This document shows positions 36,441 to 44,988 of a stretch of 64,000 nt of DNA, piece after piece. Both the position numbers and the translations under genes were made by a program. The notes beneath the pieces are model-generated. The model had not been told where the DNA came from. It ran no database searches and saw only the letters and a program-made list of their open reading frames with translations. Origin of the DNA: Pseudomonas alloputida (GTDB lineage: Bacteria; Pseudomonadota; Gammaproteobacteria; Pseudomonadales; Pseudomonadaceae); NCBI RefSeq assembly GCF_021283545.2, contig NZ_CP128540.1, forward strand, positions 2,763,501 through 2,827,500. Reading direction: 5' to 3'. The stretch's first letter is position 1. Each line of letters opens with the position of its first letter.

Positions 36441-38611
36441 GCCACCTCCCGGGTCAGATCAATCGCCACTTGTTGTTCACTGGCCTGTTCGATCAGGGCC
36501 TGCTCCAGCACCTGCCTGGTGATGATGCCGCGGGCAATCAGGTGCTCGCCGAGGCTTTGGTGTTCGGGGTCGAAGTCGATCAACGCCTGGTTGAACAGGG
36601 TGACAGGGACCATGCCGCGCACCTGCAGCAGCGCGCCTAGCATGACTTGGTGATGGCTGACCCGCTCCAGCAGCGCTTCATCGTCCTGGTGGCGTTCAAG
36701 CACAGCCAGCATGTCTCGGGTTTCTTGATGCTGCCAGGGGCTCGGGTAGTGGTAGCGAAGGCCCAGCGTGACCCGGCCCTGGGGGGCCAGGCGTGCCTTG
36801 ACCGGGCGTTTCAGCTGGCGGCTGATCACACCCAGCGACACCTGGCTGACCGGGCTTTCACTGGCCAGGATCAGGGTGCCGCCGTCTTCGTCCACGGGCA
36901 ATACGCCGTAATGGGTGGCCAGCTTGCGCGGCAGTTTGGCGATCAGTTGCGGGCTGAGCTTGAACGGGTTCAGCGGTGCCCAGGGCAGGTCCAGTTGTTC
37001 GGCCAGGGTGGCCACCAACTGCTCACTGTTCAGCCAGCCACGCAGCAGCAACTCGCGGCCCAGGCGCCTGCGAACCGGGCTGGTGATGGCCTGCTGCAAC
37101 TGTTCGTCGGTGATCAGGCCCTTGGCCACCAGGCGCTGGCCCAGTGGTGTGCGAGCCGGGGTGGCGATGGCGGGGAACTCGTGGGTGGTCTTGTCCCAGG
37201 CCACGCGCCGCGAATCGCCCATTTCCATTACCTGGCGCAGTGCACGCAGGTTGGCGAAAAAGTTGACGAAGTTGCTCCACATCATTCGCGGTGCCGACAG
37301 CAGGCCCTCGCCGATGCCATAGAAGCGGGTGACGAACCAGGCGCGCTGGAACAGCCGGTTGAGCAGCATCAGGCCGTTCAGCCACAGCAGGGTCGACAGC
37401 AACCAGCTGTCGCTGAGGATCGACATGAAGCGCCACGACTCCGGCGCAATGACCGTGACTAGCCACATGGCCAGCAACACCAGCAGTAACAGGTTGACCA
37501 GGAAGCTCAGCAGGTAGGCGAACAGCCCGCGGCGGTCACGCCATAGGAAATAGTTGAGCGCGCCCTTGCGGCTCCAGCCGAGGTTGCTGGTGCCCTGGAA
37601 CACGATGCCGACGATCCAGCGCGACTTCTGCCGGATGGCATGCTGCCAGTCACGCGGGAAGTGCTCGCGCACACAGATCACCTGGGAGAATTCGCGGCTC
37701 ATGCCTGGGCGCCAATCCTGCTTCAGGGTCAGTGCCGGGTCGGTGATGGAGTAGCGGGCGAAAATGCACTTCATGCCTTTTTGCTTCAGGCGAAAGCCGA
37801 TGTCGTAGTCCTCGGTCAGGCTCTGTACGTCAAAGGCGATGCCGTCACCGTCCTCGAGCAGTGCGCTGATGGCGCGGCGGCTGAAGCAGGTGCCGACGCC
37901 AGCACTGGGCACCTGGCCGGTCAGCGCTTCGCGCACGATCACGTCCTTGCCGTGGTTTTCGGCAAACTCGTCGACATAGTGGCCGGCAGTGAAGCCCTTC
38001 CACTCCGGTGCGTAGGGATACACCGGGATCTGGATCATGTCCTTGCTCGGCAGCAGGTAGTTGAACAGGCGCAGCTCCATCGGCGAGATCACGTCTTCGG
38101 CGTCATGCAGGATGAAACCGGCGAACTCGATGCCGGCGTCCTGCTGGAAGCGCAGCAGCGCGTCGATGATGTTGTTCAGGCAGTCGGCCTTGCTGGTGGG
38201 GCCGGGGCGGGCGCAGACCACTTTGTGCACGTTGGGGAAGTGCAGGCACACCGCGTCCACGTCAGCCTGGGTTTGCGGGTCGTTGGGGTAGGTGCCGACA
38301 AAGATCTGATAGTTCTCGTAGTCGATGGTCGAAGCGGCCAGGCGCGCCATTTCACCGACCACGCCAACTTCGTTCCAGGCAGGGACCATGATGGCCAAAG
38401 GTTTTTCCGGGACTTCGTACAAGCGCTTCTCATCGGCCTTTTCGAACTTGCCGTAGATGCGAAAACGCCGGATCAGCGTGCGCCCCCAATAGCACAGATC
38501 GATGAACAGGTCGTCCAGGCCCAGCAGGAACATCAACGAGGCAAGGGTGATCGCCAGGAGCTTCAGGCCGAACAGCAGGTAAGTGAGAAAATCGATGAAT
38601 ACCAGGCTCAT
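36437..38611 (-). CDS. nfrB: NfrB-like glycosyltransferase with c-di-GMP-binding MshEN domain
   Basis: A 724-residue inner-membrane family 2 glycosyltransferase. Visible motifs: MVPAWNEVGVVGEMARL, the DxD-type FILHDAEDVISP, QSLTEDYDIGFRL and QKSRWIVGIVFQG (QxxRW), with two N-terminal and several later membrane segments. After about residue 490 an MshEN tandem follows (LGQRLVAKGLITDEQLQQAI; RRLGRELLLRGWLNSEQLV), then a second LGEHLIARGIITRQVLEQAL-type motif near the C-terminus. MshEN domains bind c-di-GMP, so synthesis should depend on c-di-GMP. First gene of nfrB-nfrA-ybcH-like. Confidence 0.92.
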   Translation of the reverse strand: MSLVFIDFLTYLLFGLKLLAITLASLMFLLGLDDLFIDLCYWGRTLIRRFRIYGKFEKADEKRLYEVPEKPLAIMVPAWNEVGVVGEMARLAASTIDYENYQIFVGTYPNDPQTQADVDAVCLHFPNVHKVVCARPGPTSKADCLNNIIDALLRFQQDAGIEFAGFILHDAEDVISPMELRLFNYLLPSKDMIQIPVYPYAPEWKGFTAGHYVDEFAENHGKDVIVREALTGQVPSAGVGTCFSRRAISALLEDGDGIAFDVQSLTEDYDIGFRLKQKGMKCIFARYSITDPALTLKQDWRPGMSREFSQVICVREHFPRDWQHAIRQKSRWIVGIVFQGTSNLGWSRKGALNYFLWRDRRGLFAYLLSFLVNLLLLVLLAMWLVTVIAPESWRFMSILSDSWLLSTLLWLNGLMLLNRLFQRAWFVTRFYGIGEGLLSAPRMMWSNFVNFFANLRALRQVMEMGDSRRVAWDKTTHEFPAIATPARTPLGQRLVAKGLITDEQLQQAITSPVRRRLGRELLLRGWLNSEQLVATLAEQLDLPWAPLNPFKLSPQLIAKLPRKLATHYGVLPVDEDGGTLILASESPVSQVSLGVISRQLKRPVKARLAPQGRVTLGLRYHYPSPWQHQETRDMLAVLERHQDDEALLERVSHHQVMLGALLQVRGMVPVTLFNQALIDFDPEHQSLGEHLIARGIITRQVLEQALIEQASEQQVAIDLTREVA

Positions 38612-38803
38612 GTGTCAGCCACCGGCAGGGCAGAGTGGGCCATCGTCTTATCCTCGCTCGTTCCCTCGACGAAGGTGCAGGAGATGTCACTGTCATGTAC
38701 GGAATAGATACAAGCAGCCGAACGCGGGATTGTCCAAATTTCGGGCTGTTTCTTGCGGGCTGCATCTTGTAGCTTTACAGGTCGTTCATTCAGGGAGCTG
38801 AAC

Positions 38804-39235
38804 ATGCAAGGTAAGGCCCGCAAGATCGTCCAGGCCATTCTCTATGAGGCCATCGCCGTCGCCTGTGTGGCGCCCGCACTGGAGCTGGCGTTCGGCGCCG
38901 GCATGGCGCAGTCGACCGTGCTGTCGGTGCTGATGTCAGGCATCGCGATGAGCTGGAACATGGGTTACAACTGGGTATTCGAACGTTGGGAAGCGCGCCA
39001 GCCCAAACGTGAGCGCACCTTCCTGCGGCGCCTGCTGCATGCGCTGGGCTTCGAGGGTGGGCTGGTGGTGATCCTGTTGCCGCTGGTGGCGTACTGGCTG
39101 GACGTGAGCCTGTGGGCCGCACTGCTGACCAATCTGGCGTTGTTCGTGTTCTTCTTCGTTTACGCCTTTGTCTTCCAGTGGGGCTTCGACAAGGTGTTCG
39201 ATGTGCCGCTTTCGGCGCAGCAGGCCAAGTGTTGA
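38804..39235 (+). CDS. PACE-family small multidrug efflux protein
   Basis: A 143-residue membrane protein with two repeats of the bacterial transmembrane pair domain, giving four membrane segments. Signature stretches are AILYEAIAVACVAPALELAF, SWNMGYNWVFERWEAR and VFFFVYAFVFQWGFDKVFDV. The family includes AceI, a chlorhexidine/polyamine exporter. The ATG at 38804 follows GGGAG with good spacing; the longer frame from 38753 adds non-family residues. Divergent from nfrB. Confidence 0.9.
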   Translation: MQGKARKIVQAILYEAIAVACVAPALELAFGAGMAQSTVLSVLMSGIAMSWNMGYNWVFERWEARQPKRERTFLRRLLHALGFEGGLVVILLPLVAYWLDVSLWAALLTNLALFVFFFVYAFVFQWGFDKVFDVPLSAQQAKC

Positions 39236-39270
39236 CTTTCGGCTGCGAGGCAGGCTAAGTTCCTACCCCA

Positions 39271-39333
39271 ATGAATACATTCCCGCACGTGAACGCCATT
39301 ATTATTACCGCCATTATCAGCTTGGCGGGCTAG
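39271..39333 (+). CDS. Isoleucine-rich leader peptide of the ilvA attenuator
   Basis: A 20-codon ORF (ATG 39271 to TAG 39331-39333). It carries five isoleucine codons (ATT, ATT, ATT, ATT, ATC) within a seven-codon block (AIIITAIISLAG), plus two Thr and one Val codons. It lies directly before a strong intrinsic terminator and 85 bp before the threonine deaminase ATG. This is the arrangement of an amino-acid-sensing leader: ribosome stalling at Ile codons when Ile-tRNA is scarce would prevent termination. Confidence 0.8.
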   Translation: MNTFPHVNAIIITAIISLAG

Positions 39334-39373
39334 CGCGTACGTGCACCGAACCCGCCCTGGAGGCGGGTTTTTT
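39324..39373 (+). terminator. Attenuator with competing hairpins before ilvA
   Basis: Terminator: AACCCGCC (39349-39356) pairs with GGCGGGTT (39362-39369) around a 5-nt loop, followed by six T (39368-39373). Antiterminator candidate: the same hexamer GGCGGG occurs at 39324-39329 at the end of the leader peptide and can pair with 39351-39356 instead. The two pairings exclude each other. Confidence 0.8.
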
Positions 39374-39417
39374 CTCTCTGACTCTTGGGCAACGTAAAAA
39401 TAGCCAAGGAGTCATCG

Positions 39418-40977
39418 ATGACCAGCTTCAGTGTCCCTCGTACTACCGTCACCCCCCAGCAACTGCTGTCGGAGCAGGTGCGTCGCATTCTTGCGGCGCC
39501 GGTGTACGACCTGGCCATTGAAACGCCCCTGCAAGCGGCCCCGGCCTTGTCTGCCGCCCTGGGCAACCAGGTGTTGCTCAAGCGCGAAGACCTGCAGCCT
39601 ACGTTTTCGTTCAAGATCCGGGGTGCCTACACCCGCCTGTCGCGACTGACCGATGTGCAGCGTGAGCGCGGGGTGATCACCGCTTCGGCGGGCAACCATG
39701 CCCAGGGCGTGGCCTTGGCCGCATCGCATCTGGGTATGAAGGCAACCATCGTCATGCCCACCACCACGCCATCGTTGAAAGTGGAAGGCGTGCGTTCGCG
39801 CGGCGGGCATGTGGTGCTGCATGGCGAGAGCTTCCCGCATGCGCTGACCCACGCACTGAAGCTGGCCGACAGCGAAGGCGCGACCTTCGTGCCACCGTTC
39901 GATGACCCGGATGTGATCGCCGGGCAGGGTACCGTGGCCATGGAAATCCTCCGTCAGCGCCCTGGGGCGTTGGACGCGATCTTTGTGCCCGTGGGCGGTG
40001 GCGGCTTGATCGCCGGGATCGCCGCCTATGTGAAGTACCTGCGCCCTGACGTGAAGGTGATCGGTGTCGAGCCGGCAGATTCCAACTGCCTGCAGGCTGC
40101 CATGGCCGTCGGCGAGCGCGTGATCCTGCCGCAGGTGGGCACCTTTGCCGACGGCGTGGCGGTGGCGCAGATCGGCGCCCATTGCTTCGAGCTGTGCCGC
40201 CACTTCGTCGACGAGGTGGTGACGGTGAGCAGTGACGAGCTGTGCGCGGCGATCAAGGATATCTACGACGACACCCGTTCGATCACCGAGCCGTCCGGGG
40301 CCTTGGCCGTGGCCGGTATCAAGAAGTACGTGGCGCGTGAAGGTGTGCAGGGGCAGACCCTGGTGGCCATCGACTCCGGGGCCAACGTCAATTTCGACCG
40401 CTTGCGCCATGTGGCCGAGCGGGCCGAGCTGGGTGAGCAGCGCGAGGCGATCATCGCCGTGACGATTCCGGAGCAGCCGGGCAGCTTCCGGGCCTTTTGC
40501 CACGCACTGGGCAAGCGGCAGATCACCGAATTCAACTACCGCTTCTACCCCGGGAAGGAGGCGCGCCTGTTCGTGGGCGTGCAGACCCACCCGGTGCACG
40601 ACCCACGTGAGCAGTTGCTGGCCAGCTTGCGGGAGCAGGGGTACAGCGTGCTGGACCTGACCGACAACGAGCTGGCCAAGCTGCATGTGCGCCATACCGT
40701 CGGCGGACATGCCGCGTCAGGGGCTGATGAGCGGGTACTGCGCTTCGAGTTCCCCGAACGGCCAGGGGCGTTGCTGGGGTTTCTGGAGCGGTTGGGCAAG
40801 CGTTGGAACATCAGCCTGTTCCATTACCGCAACCATGGTGCGGCGGAGGCGCGGGTGTTCGCTGCCTTGGAAGTGCCAGCGGACGAGTTGGCGGGCTTGC
40901 CGTCGACGCTGGACGAGATGGGGTACCGGTACTGGGACGAGACTGACAACCCGGCGTACAAGCTGTTCCTGGGCTGA
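39418..40977 (+). CDS. ilvA: Threonine deaminase (biosynthetic), isoleucine pathway
   Basis: A 519-residue PLP enzyme that converts threonine to 2-oxobutanoate and ammonia. Catalytic domain: Lys66 in TFSFKIRGAYTRL holds PLP; ASAGNHAQGVALAA and VPVGGGGLIAGIAAYVK bind it. The C-terminal third (about 340-519) has two ACT-like regulatory domains (IIAVTIPEQPGSFRAFCHAL and LRFEFPERPGALLGFLERL), so isoleucine feedback is expected. The ATG at 39418 follows AAGGAG; an upstream TTG at 39385 is less likely. The upstream leader adds transcriptional control by isoleucine. Confidence 0.95.
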   Translation: MTSFSVPRTTVTPQQLLSEQVRRILAAPVYDLAIETPLQAAPALSAALGNQVLLKREDLQPTFSFKIRGAYTRLSRLTDVQRERGVITASAGNHAQGVALAASHLGMKATIVMPTTTPSLKVEGVRSRGGHVVLHGESFPHALTHALKLADSEGATFVPPFDDPDVIAGQGTVAMEILRQRPGALDAIFVPVGGGGLIAGIAAYVKYLRPDVKVIGVEPADSNCLQAAMAVGERVILPQVGTFADGVAVAQIGAHCFELCRHFVDEVVTVSSDELCAAIKDIYDDTRSITEPSGALAVAGIKKYVAREGVQGQTLVAIDSGANVNFDRLRHVAERAELGEQREAIIAVTIPEQPGSFRAFCHALGKRQITEFNYRFYPGKEARLFVGVQTHPVHDPREQLLASLREQGYSVLDLTDNELAKLHVRHTVGGHAASGADERVLRFEFPERPGALLGFLERLGKRWNISLFHYRNHGAAEARVFAALEVPADELAGLPSTLDEMGYRYWDETDNPAYKLFLG

Positions 40978-41091
40978 CGCGCCTGTGCGGCCAATGCACG
41001 CCTGTCTAGCCGCCTGCCGCCTGTGTTCGCTGCGTGACCGCCCCGCCCGAAGGGCAGGGCGATCTCCTGCAGGGAACTGCGCGAGCCAATT

Positions 41092-42273
41092 TCAACGCTC
41101 GCGCATGAAAAAGCCGGCAACGAACTTGCGGAACGTTTCCAGGCTTTTGAAGTCGGCGTAGCGCTTGAAGTTCTCGGTATCCGGCTCGGGGCCGATGGGC
41201 TGTTCCAGCAGCGACACTGACAACACCCGGTCCTGGTCCGAGGTCAGCACCAGCTCATCCATCACCTGCCCACCGATCACGGGGCGACGCATCTGCACTT
41301 TCACCCCTTTACTGGCCATCCAGTCGATCAGCGACACCAATGCCTTGAGCGGCTCGCGCTCTTCATCGCGGTACACCGGGAACAGGTGCGCGCGCGACAG
41401 CACGGGCACACTGGCCACATGGATCAGCTCATAGAAATGGCTTCCGGCGCTGGTAGGCGAGTAGATCATCAGCGCCAGCAACGGCCCGGTGGTGCGGCTC
41501 CCGCCCCAGTACAGGTGATGCCCCTGGAAGTCGAAGCCGTCCTCGCTGCGGTTGTTGAACAACTTGCGCCCTTTTAGCTGGTCGATGCAGTCCAGCAGCA
41601 GACCGTGGCGGCGGTGGTTGCCGAACACAGAGGCTTCGCGCAGGCGGGACTTGAGCATCATCATGTGCTTCATGTCCAGGCGGGTTTCCAGGTAGTTGCT
41701 GGCGGGCACCCGCTCCAGCAGCGGATAGCGGCTGGCCACGCTGCGCAACTCGGCAAACTGTGTGGTCAGGTCTTTCTTCAGGTGGGTGGCGTAAAGGTTG
41801 AGTCCGCTGGTTTCAATCCAGGTCAGCAGCAGTGACAGCAGGCGCTGCTGTTCGCGTCTGTCGTTGCCATCGCCGGCGCCACCGGCCGTGCCAGCACGGA
41901 AGTCGCTGATCAGGCGCAAGGGTGTATCGGGTGGCAGCCAGGCGGCGGGTGGGGCGGGGTCGTTTTCACGTTCGGCGGCTTCCCGCTCGTCCTTGGTGAA
42001 CGGGCAGCCAGGCGCGTGCTCGGCGGTGCCCGGGTTGTTCTTGAGGAAAAGTGTGCCGGTGCTGCCGTTGAGGGTGACATTGAGCACCGGCAAGGCATCG
42101 TTGCGGCAGTCGCAAGCCAGCCATTGGTTGGCGTTGCGTACTTTCATCAGTAGCTGGTTGGCCTGTAGCAGGCGCGGGCCGGCGAGGCTGCCGGTGGCAA
42201 AGCCGACCAGCAGTTCCTCTTCAGCGGGGGTCAGGCTGCGCACCTGGGTGGCGGTTTTGTCGATGATTCGCAT
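41092..42273 (-). CDS. Unrecognised conserved-looking protein with Cys cluster
   Basis: About 393 residues from the ATG at 42273, which has GGAG at a good distance; a start at 42300 is possible. I do not recognise the family. The N-terminal quarter contains ACDCRND, then APGCPFTKDE about 40 residues later, four cysteines that could bind a metal or form a small zinc-binding fold. No signal peptide or membrane segment is seen. A Gly/Asp-rich linker (AGTAGGAGDGNDRR) separates this from a larger C-terminal domain with DFQGHHLYWGG, FYELIHVASVPVLSRAHL and WMASKGVKVQMRRPVIGG. That domain looks somewhat nuclease-like or helicase-associated, but this is a guess. Confidence 0.6.
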   Translation of the reverse strand: MRIIDKTATQVRSLTPAEEELLVGFATGSLAGPRLLQANQLLMKVRNANQWLACDCRNDALPVLNVTLNGSTGTLFLKNNPGTAEHAPGCPFTKDEREAAERENDPAPPAAWLPPDTPLRLISDFRAGTAGGAGDGNDRREQQRLLSLLLTWIETSGLNLYATHLKKDLTTQFAELRSVASRYPLLERVPASNYLETRLDMKHMMMLKSRLREASVFGNHRRHGLLLDCIDQLKGRKLFNNRSEDGFDFQGHHLYWGGSRTTGPLLALMIYSPTSAGSHFYELIHVASVPVLSRAHLFPVYRDEEREPLKALVSLIDWMASKGVKVQMRRPVIGGQVMDELVLTSDQDRVLSVSLLEQPIGPEPDTENFKRYADFKSLETFRKFVAGFFMRER

Positions 42274-42324
42274 GAAGCAGCTCCAAGCTACGAGCCTCAA
42301 GCTTCAAGCAAAGTCGCGCGGCTT

Positions 42325-42804
42325 TCAACTCGTCGCTTGGCTACCGCCGAACATCTTCGCGGCACGGGCGCGAATCTCGTCGGGGGTCAGGTCCTCTTTG
42401 TGGGTGGACACGAACCAGATGTTGCCAAACGGATCTTTCAGGGTGCCGCTGCGGTCACCGTAAAACTGGTCGGTCAAGGGATGTAACTGGATGCCCCCGG
42501 CGGCCAGGGCCTGGGCGTAGACCTTGTCGCAGTCCTCAACATACAAGTGCAGGCCAACACCCGCACCGTTGAGCTTCTGGCTGGCGGTGAGGCCGCCTTC
42601 CATGTCGCAAGGGTCGCCCAGCATCAGCGACGAATCGCCGATTCTCAGTTCGGCATGGCCAACGCGACCGCCTGGGGCATCGAGGCGGAACATTTCCACC
42701 GCACCAAAGGCTTGCTTGTAGAACTCGATGGCCTTGGCGGCGTCGTTGATGGCCAGGTAGGGCGTGATGCTGTGCTGGCCTTCGGGGATGGGTTTGACTG
42801 CCAT
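42325..42804 (-). CDS. VOC-superfamily protein (glyoxalase/PhnB type)
   Basis: 159 residues with the betaalphabetabetabeta repeats of the vicinal oxygen chelate fold: ITPYLAINDAAKAIEFYKQA, VGHAELRIGDSSLMLGD and LYVEDCDKVYAQALAAGGIQ, ending DPFGNIWFVSTHKEDLTPDE. The PhnB/YP_049228-like group has this Asp-Pro-Phe-Gly-Asn end. AGGAGA precedes the ATG. The substrate is unknown; such proteins are often metal-dependent isomerases or resistance factors. Confidence 0.85.
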   Translation of the reverse strand: MAVKPIPEGQHSITPYLAINDAAKAIEFYKQAFGAVEMFRLDAPGGRVGHAELRIGDSSLMLGDPCDMEGGLTASQKLNGAGVGLHLYVEDCDKVYAQALAAGGIQLHPLTDQFYGDRSGTLKDPFGNIWFVSTHKEDLTPDEIRARAAKMFGGSQATS

Positions 42805-42914
42805 GTTCGACTCTCCTGTGCAATGGGCGCCGAAAGGCGCCCTGTTGCTTAGAGTCGTTCGCCCAGATGGAAAATCGACAGTGACGCTAGATCGATTGTC
42901 TATAAGCGCGGCGG

Positions 42915-44534
42915 TCAGAAGATGTAGTCGGTGGTCAGGAAGCTCGACTGGCGGTTGCGAATGATCTCGCTGATCAGCGCTTTGTTGGCCTCCTGGAAGC
43001 GGGTGGCGACCAGCGTCCGGATGGAGAACACACGCAAAGCGTCATCCACCGATAGCGTGCCCTCGGCGCTGTTCTTGCGGCCGTTGAACGGGTAGGTGTC
43101 AGGGCCGCGTTGGCACTGAGCATTGATGTTGATGCGCCCGACCTGGTTGGCGAAGATGTCGACGAGGCTGCCGATGGTGGCCGGGTCGTTGCCGAACAGG
43201 CTCAGTTGCTGGCCGTAGTCGGAGTCCAGCACATAGTCGATTACTGTCTGCAGGTCGCGGTAGGGCACCACCGGTACCAGCGGGCCGAACTGCTCTTCGT
43301 GGTACACGCGCATTTCCCGGCTGACCGGGTACAGCAAGGCCGGGTAGAAGAATGAGCCGCGGCTATTCCCGCCATTTTCGTTGAGTACGCGCGCGCCCTT
43401 TTCCGTCGCATCGGCAACCAGGCCATCGAGGTAGTCGACCTTGCCAGGCTCGGGCAACGGTGTCAGCGCCACGCCAGGTTCCCACGGCATGCCGGGCTTG
43501 AGCGCCGCCAATTTGTGCTGAAACTTGTCGAGGAAGGCCTCGACCACATCCTCGTGCACGAACAGGATCTTCAGTGCCGTGCAGCGTTGGCCGTTGAACG
43601 ACAACGCCCCGGTGACGGCCTCTTCGACAGCGTTGTCGAGGTCGACCTGGGGCAGCACGATGCCCGGGTTCTTGGCGTCCAGGCCCAGTGCGGCGCGCAG
43701 ACGATGCGGGCGTGGGTGCAGTTTCTTCAGGTCGCTGGCGGCCTTGTGGGTGCCGATGAAGGCGAATACATCGACCTTGCCGCTGGCCATCAGCGCGCTC
43801 ACCGTTTCCCGGCCGCGTCCATAGATGACATTGATCACGCCTGCCGGGAAGCTGTCGCGGAACGCTTCGAGCAAGGGTCGGATCAGCAGTACGCCGAACT
43901 TGGCCGGCTTGAACACCACCGTGTTGCCCATGATCAGCGCCGGGATGAGCGTGGTGAAGGTCTCGTTCAGCGGGTAGTTGTAGGGCCCCATGCACAGGGC
44001 CACGCCCAGCGGGGCGCGGCGGATCTGGCCGAGGGTGCCTTGCTCCAGCTCGAAGCGGCTGGAGCGGCGGTCCAGGTCCTTGAGGGCGTTGATGGTGTCG
44101 ACGATGTAGTCGCAGGTGCGGTCGAATTCCTTTTCCGAATCCTTCAGGTTCTTGCCGATCTCCCACATCAGCAGCTTGACCACGGCCTGGCGCTGTTCAC
44201 GCATGCGCGCGAGGAAGGATTCCACATGCTGGATACGCTCGGCCACGCGCATGTTCGGCCAGGCGCCACGGCCTTTGTCATAGGCCTGTACGGCGGCATC
44301 GAGGGCGGTAAGCGCGGTCTCGGCATCCAGCAGCGGGGCGCTGCCCAGTATGACCTGATGCTCTTCGTCGCCTTGCTTGAGCCACACCGGGCTGCGCACC
44401 GTGGCCAATGGGCCGTCCCAGCGCCTGAGCTCACCGTTGACCAGGTAGTCGCGTTGTTCCAGTGGGGCTCCCAGGCGCCAGGTTTCCGGGATGTTCTCGG
44501 CGCTGGGGAAGAGTGAATCGAGCAAACGGTCCAT
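42915..44534 (-). CDS. GapN-like aldehyde dehydrogenase-superfamily protein
   Basis: 539 residues, similar in plan to non-phosphorylating NADP glyceraldehyde-3-phosphate dehydrogenases (ALDH family 11). Cofactor loop GVALCMGPYNYPLNETF, nucleophile Cys in SFNGQRCTALKILFVH, and late EEQFGPLVPVVPY and DTYPFNGRKNSAEGTLSV. At the usual general-base position (LELGGK in standard enzymes, and in the other aldehyde dehydrogenase in this window) it reads LGLDAKNPG, so the Glu is Gly. This may be a trait of this subfamily, but it makes the reaction uncertain. GAGGTG precedes the ATG at 44534. Monocistronic. Confidence 0.8.
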   Translation of the reverse strand: MDRLLDSLFPSAENIPETWRLGAPLEQRDYLVNGELRRWDGPLATVRSPVWLKQGDEEHQVILGSAPLLDAETALTALDAAVQAYDKGRGAWPNMRVAERIQHVESFLARMREQRQAVVKLLMWEIGKNLKDSEKEFDRTCDYIVDTINALKDLDRRSSRFELEQGTLGQIRRAPLGVALCMGPYNYPLNETFTTLIPALIMGNTVVFKPAKFGVLLIRPLLEAFRDSFPAGVINVIYGRGRETVSALMASGKVDVFAFIGTHKAASDLKKLHPRPHRLRAALGLDAKNPGIVLPQVDLDNAVEEAVTGALSFNGQRCTALKILFVHEDVVEAFLDKFQHKLAALKPGMPWEPGVALTPLPEPGKVDYLDGLVADATEKGARVLNENGGNSRGSFFYPALLYPVSREMRVYHEEQFGPLVPVVPYRDLQTVIDYVLDSDYGQQLSLFGNDPATIGSLVDIFANQVGRININAQCQRGPDTYPFNGRKNSAEGTLSVDDALRVFSIRTLVATRFQEANKALISEIIRNRQSSFLTTDYIF

Positions 44535-44988
44535 GGGTACTGCACCTCACATCAAAGGGCGGTTTTCAAGTCAGTTGAATCGTTTCAGCTACGAGCATGC
44601 ACTGGCTGCAGGAAAAACACCAGTCTGGTTCAACATGGCCGCCAATGCCTACCGGCAAGCAGTCAGCGAACTGAAAGGCGTTGATGCAAGTAGGCTTTAA
44701 AGGTTTCTCATTGATAGCGAAGTAGCCAGCGGACGCTTGATGGGCATGGTTATAGCAAAAGTTGTGTTGAGCATTGGTCTGATGCGGGGAATTTGACGCC
44801 ATGAAACTTGATCAAAAGTCAGCCAGAAGCCGCTTGCCAAAGCGTTTGCAGGCATCTTAAATTGTTACTGAATGTGATAGTAAAGTTTCAAGTAAAACAA
44901 TAAAAATCAAAGTGTTAAGTGTTTTTGCCGGGTTTTTTCTCTTGTTCCGATTGGCCAACAGTGCACTTCAAAGGACGTCGAAGAAGAA
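44535..44988. other. 454-bp intergenic region, AT-rich toward its right end
   Basis: No confident gene. The left part holds a short open frame on the plus strand ending at 44700 with a protein-like tail (TPVWFNMAANAYRQAVSELK) but no credible start or ribosome site; it might be a decayed gene end. From about 44820 to 44940 the sequence is strongly AT-rich (runs such as AAGTAAAACAATAAAAATC), a likely promoter region for the GNAT/GT61 genes. No hairpin with a T run was noticed. Confidence 0.5.

Noticed and set aside
36437..38611. Calling this gene a cellulose synthase (BcsA)
   Set aside because: It has GT2 motifs, but lacks a PilZ domain and has C-terminal MshEN motifs; the 4-bp overlap with an NfrA-like gene identifies it as NfrB-like.
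44491..44700. Open frame ending in a protein-like tail upstream of the GNAT gene
   Set aside because: It begins inside the opposite strand of the GapN-like gene, has no start with a ribosome site, and shows no recognisable domain. Kept only as a note on the intergenic region.
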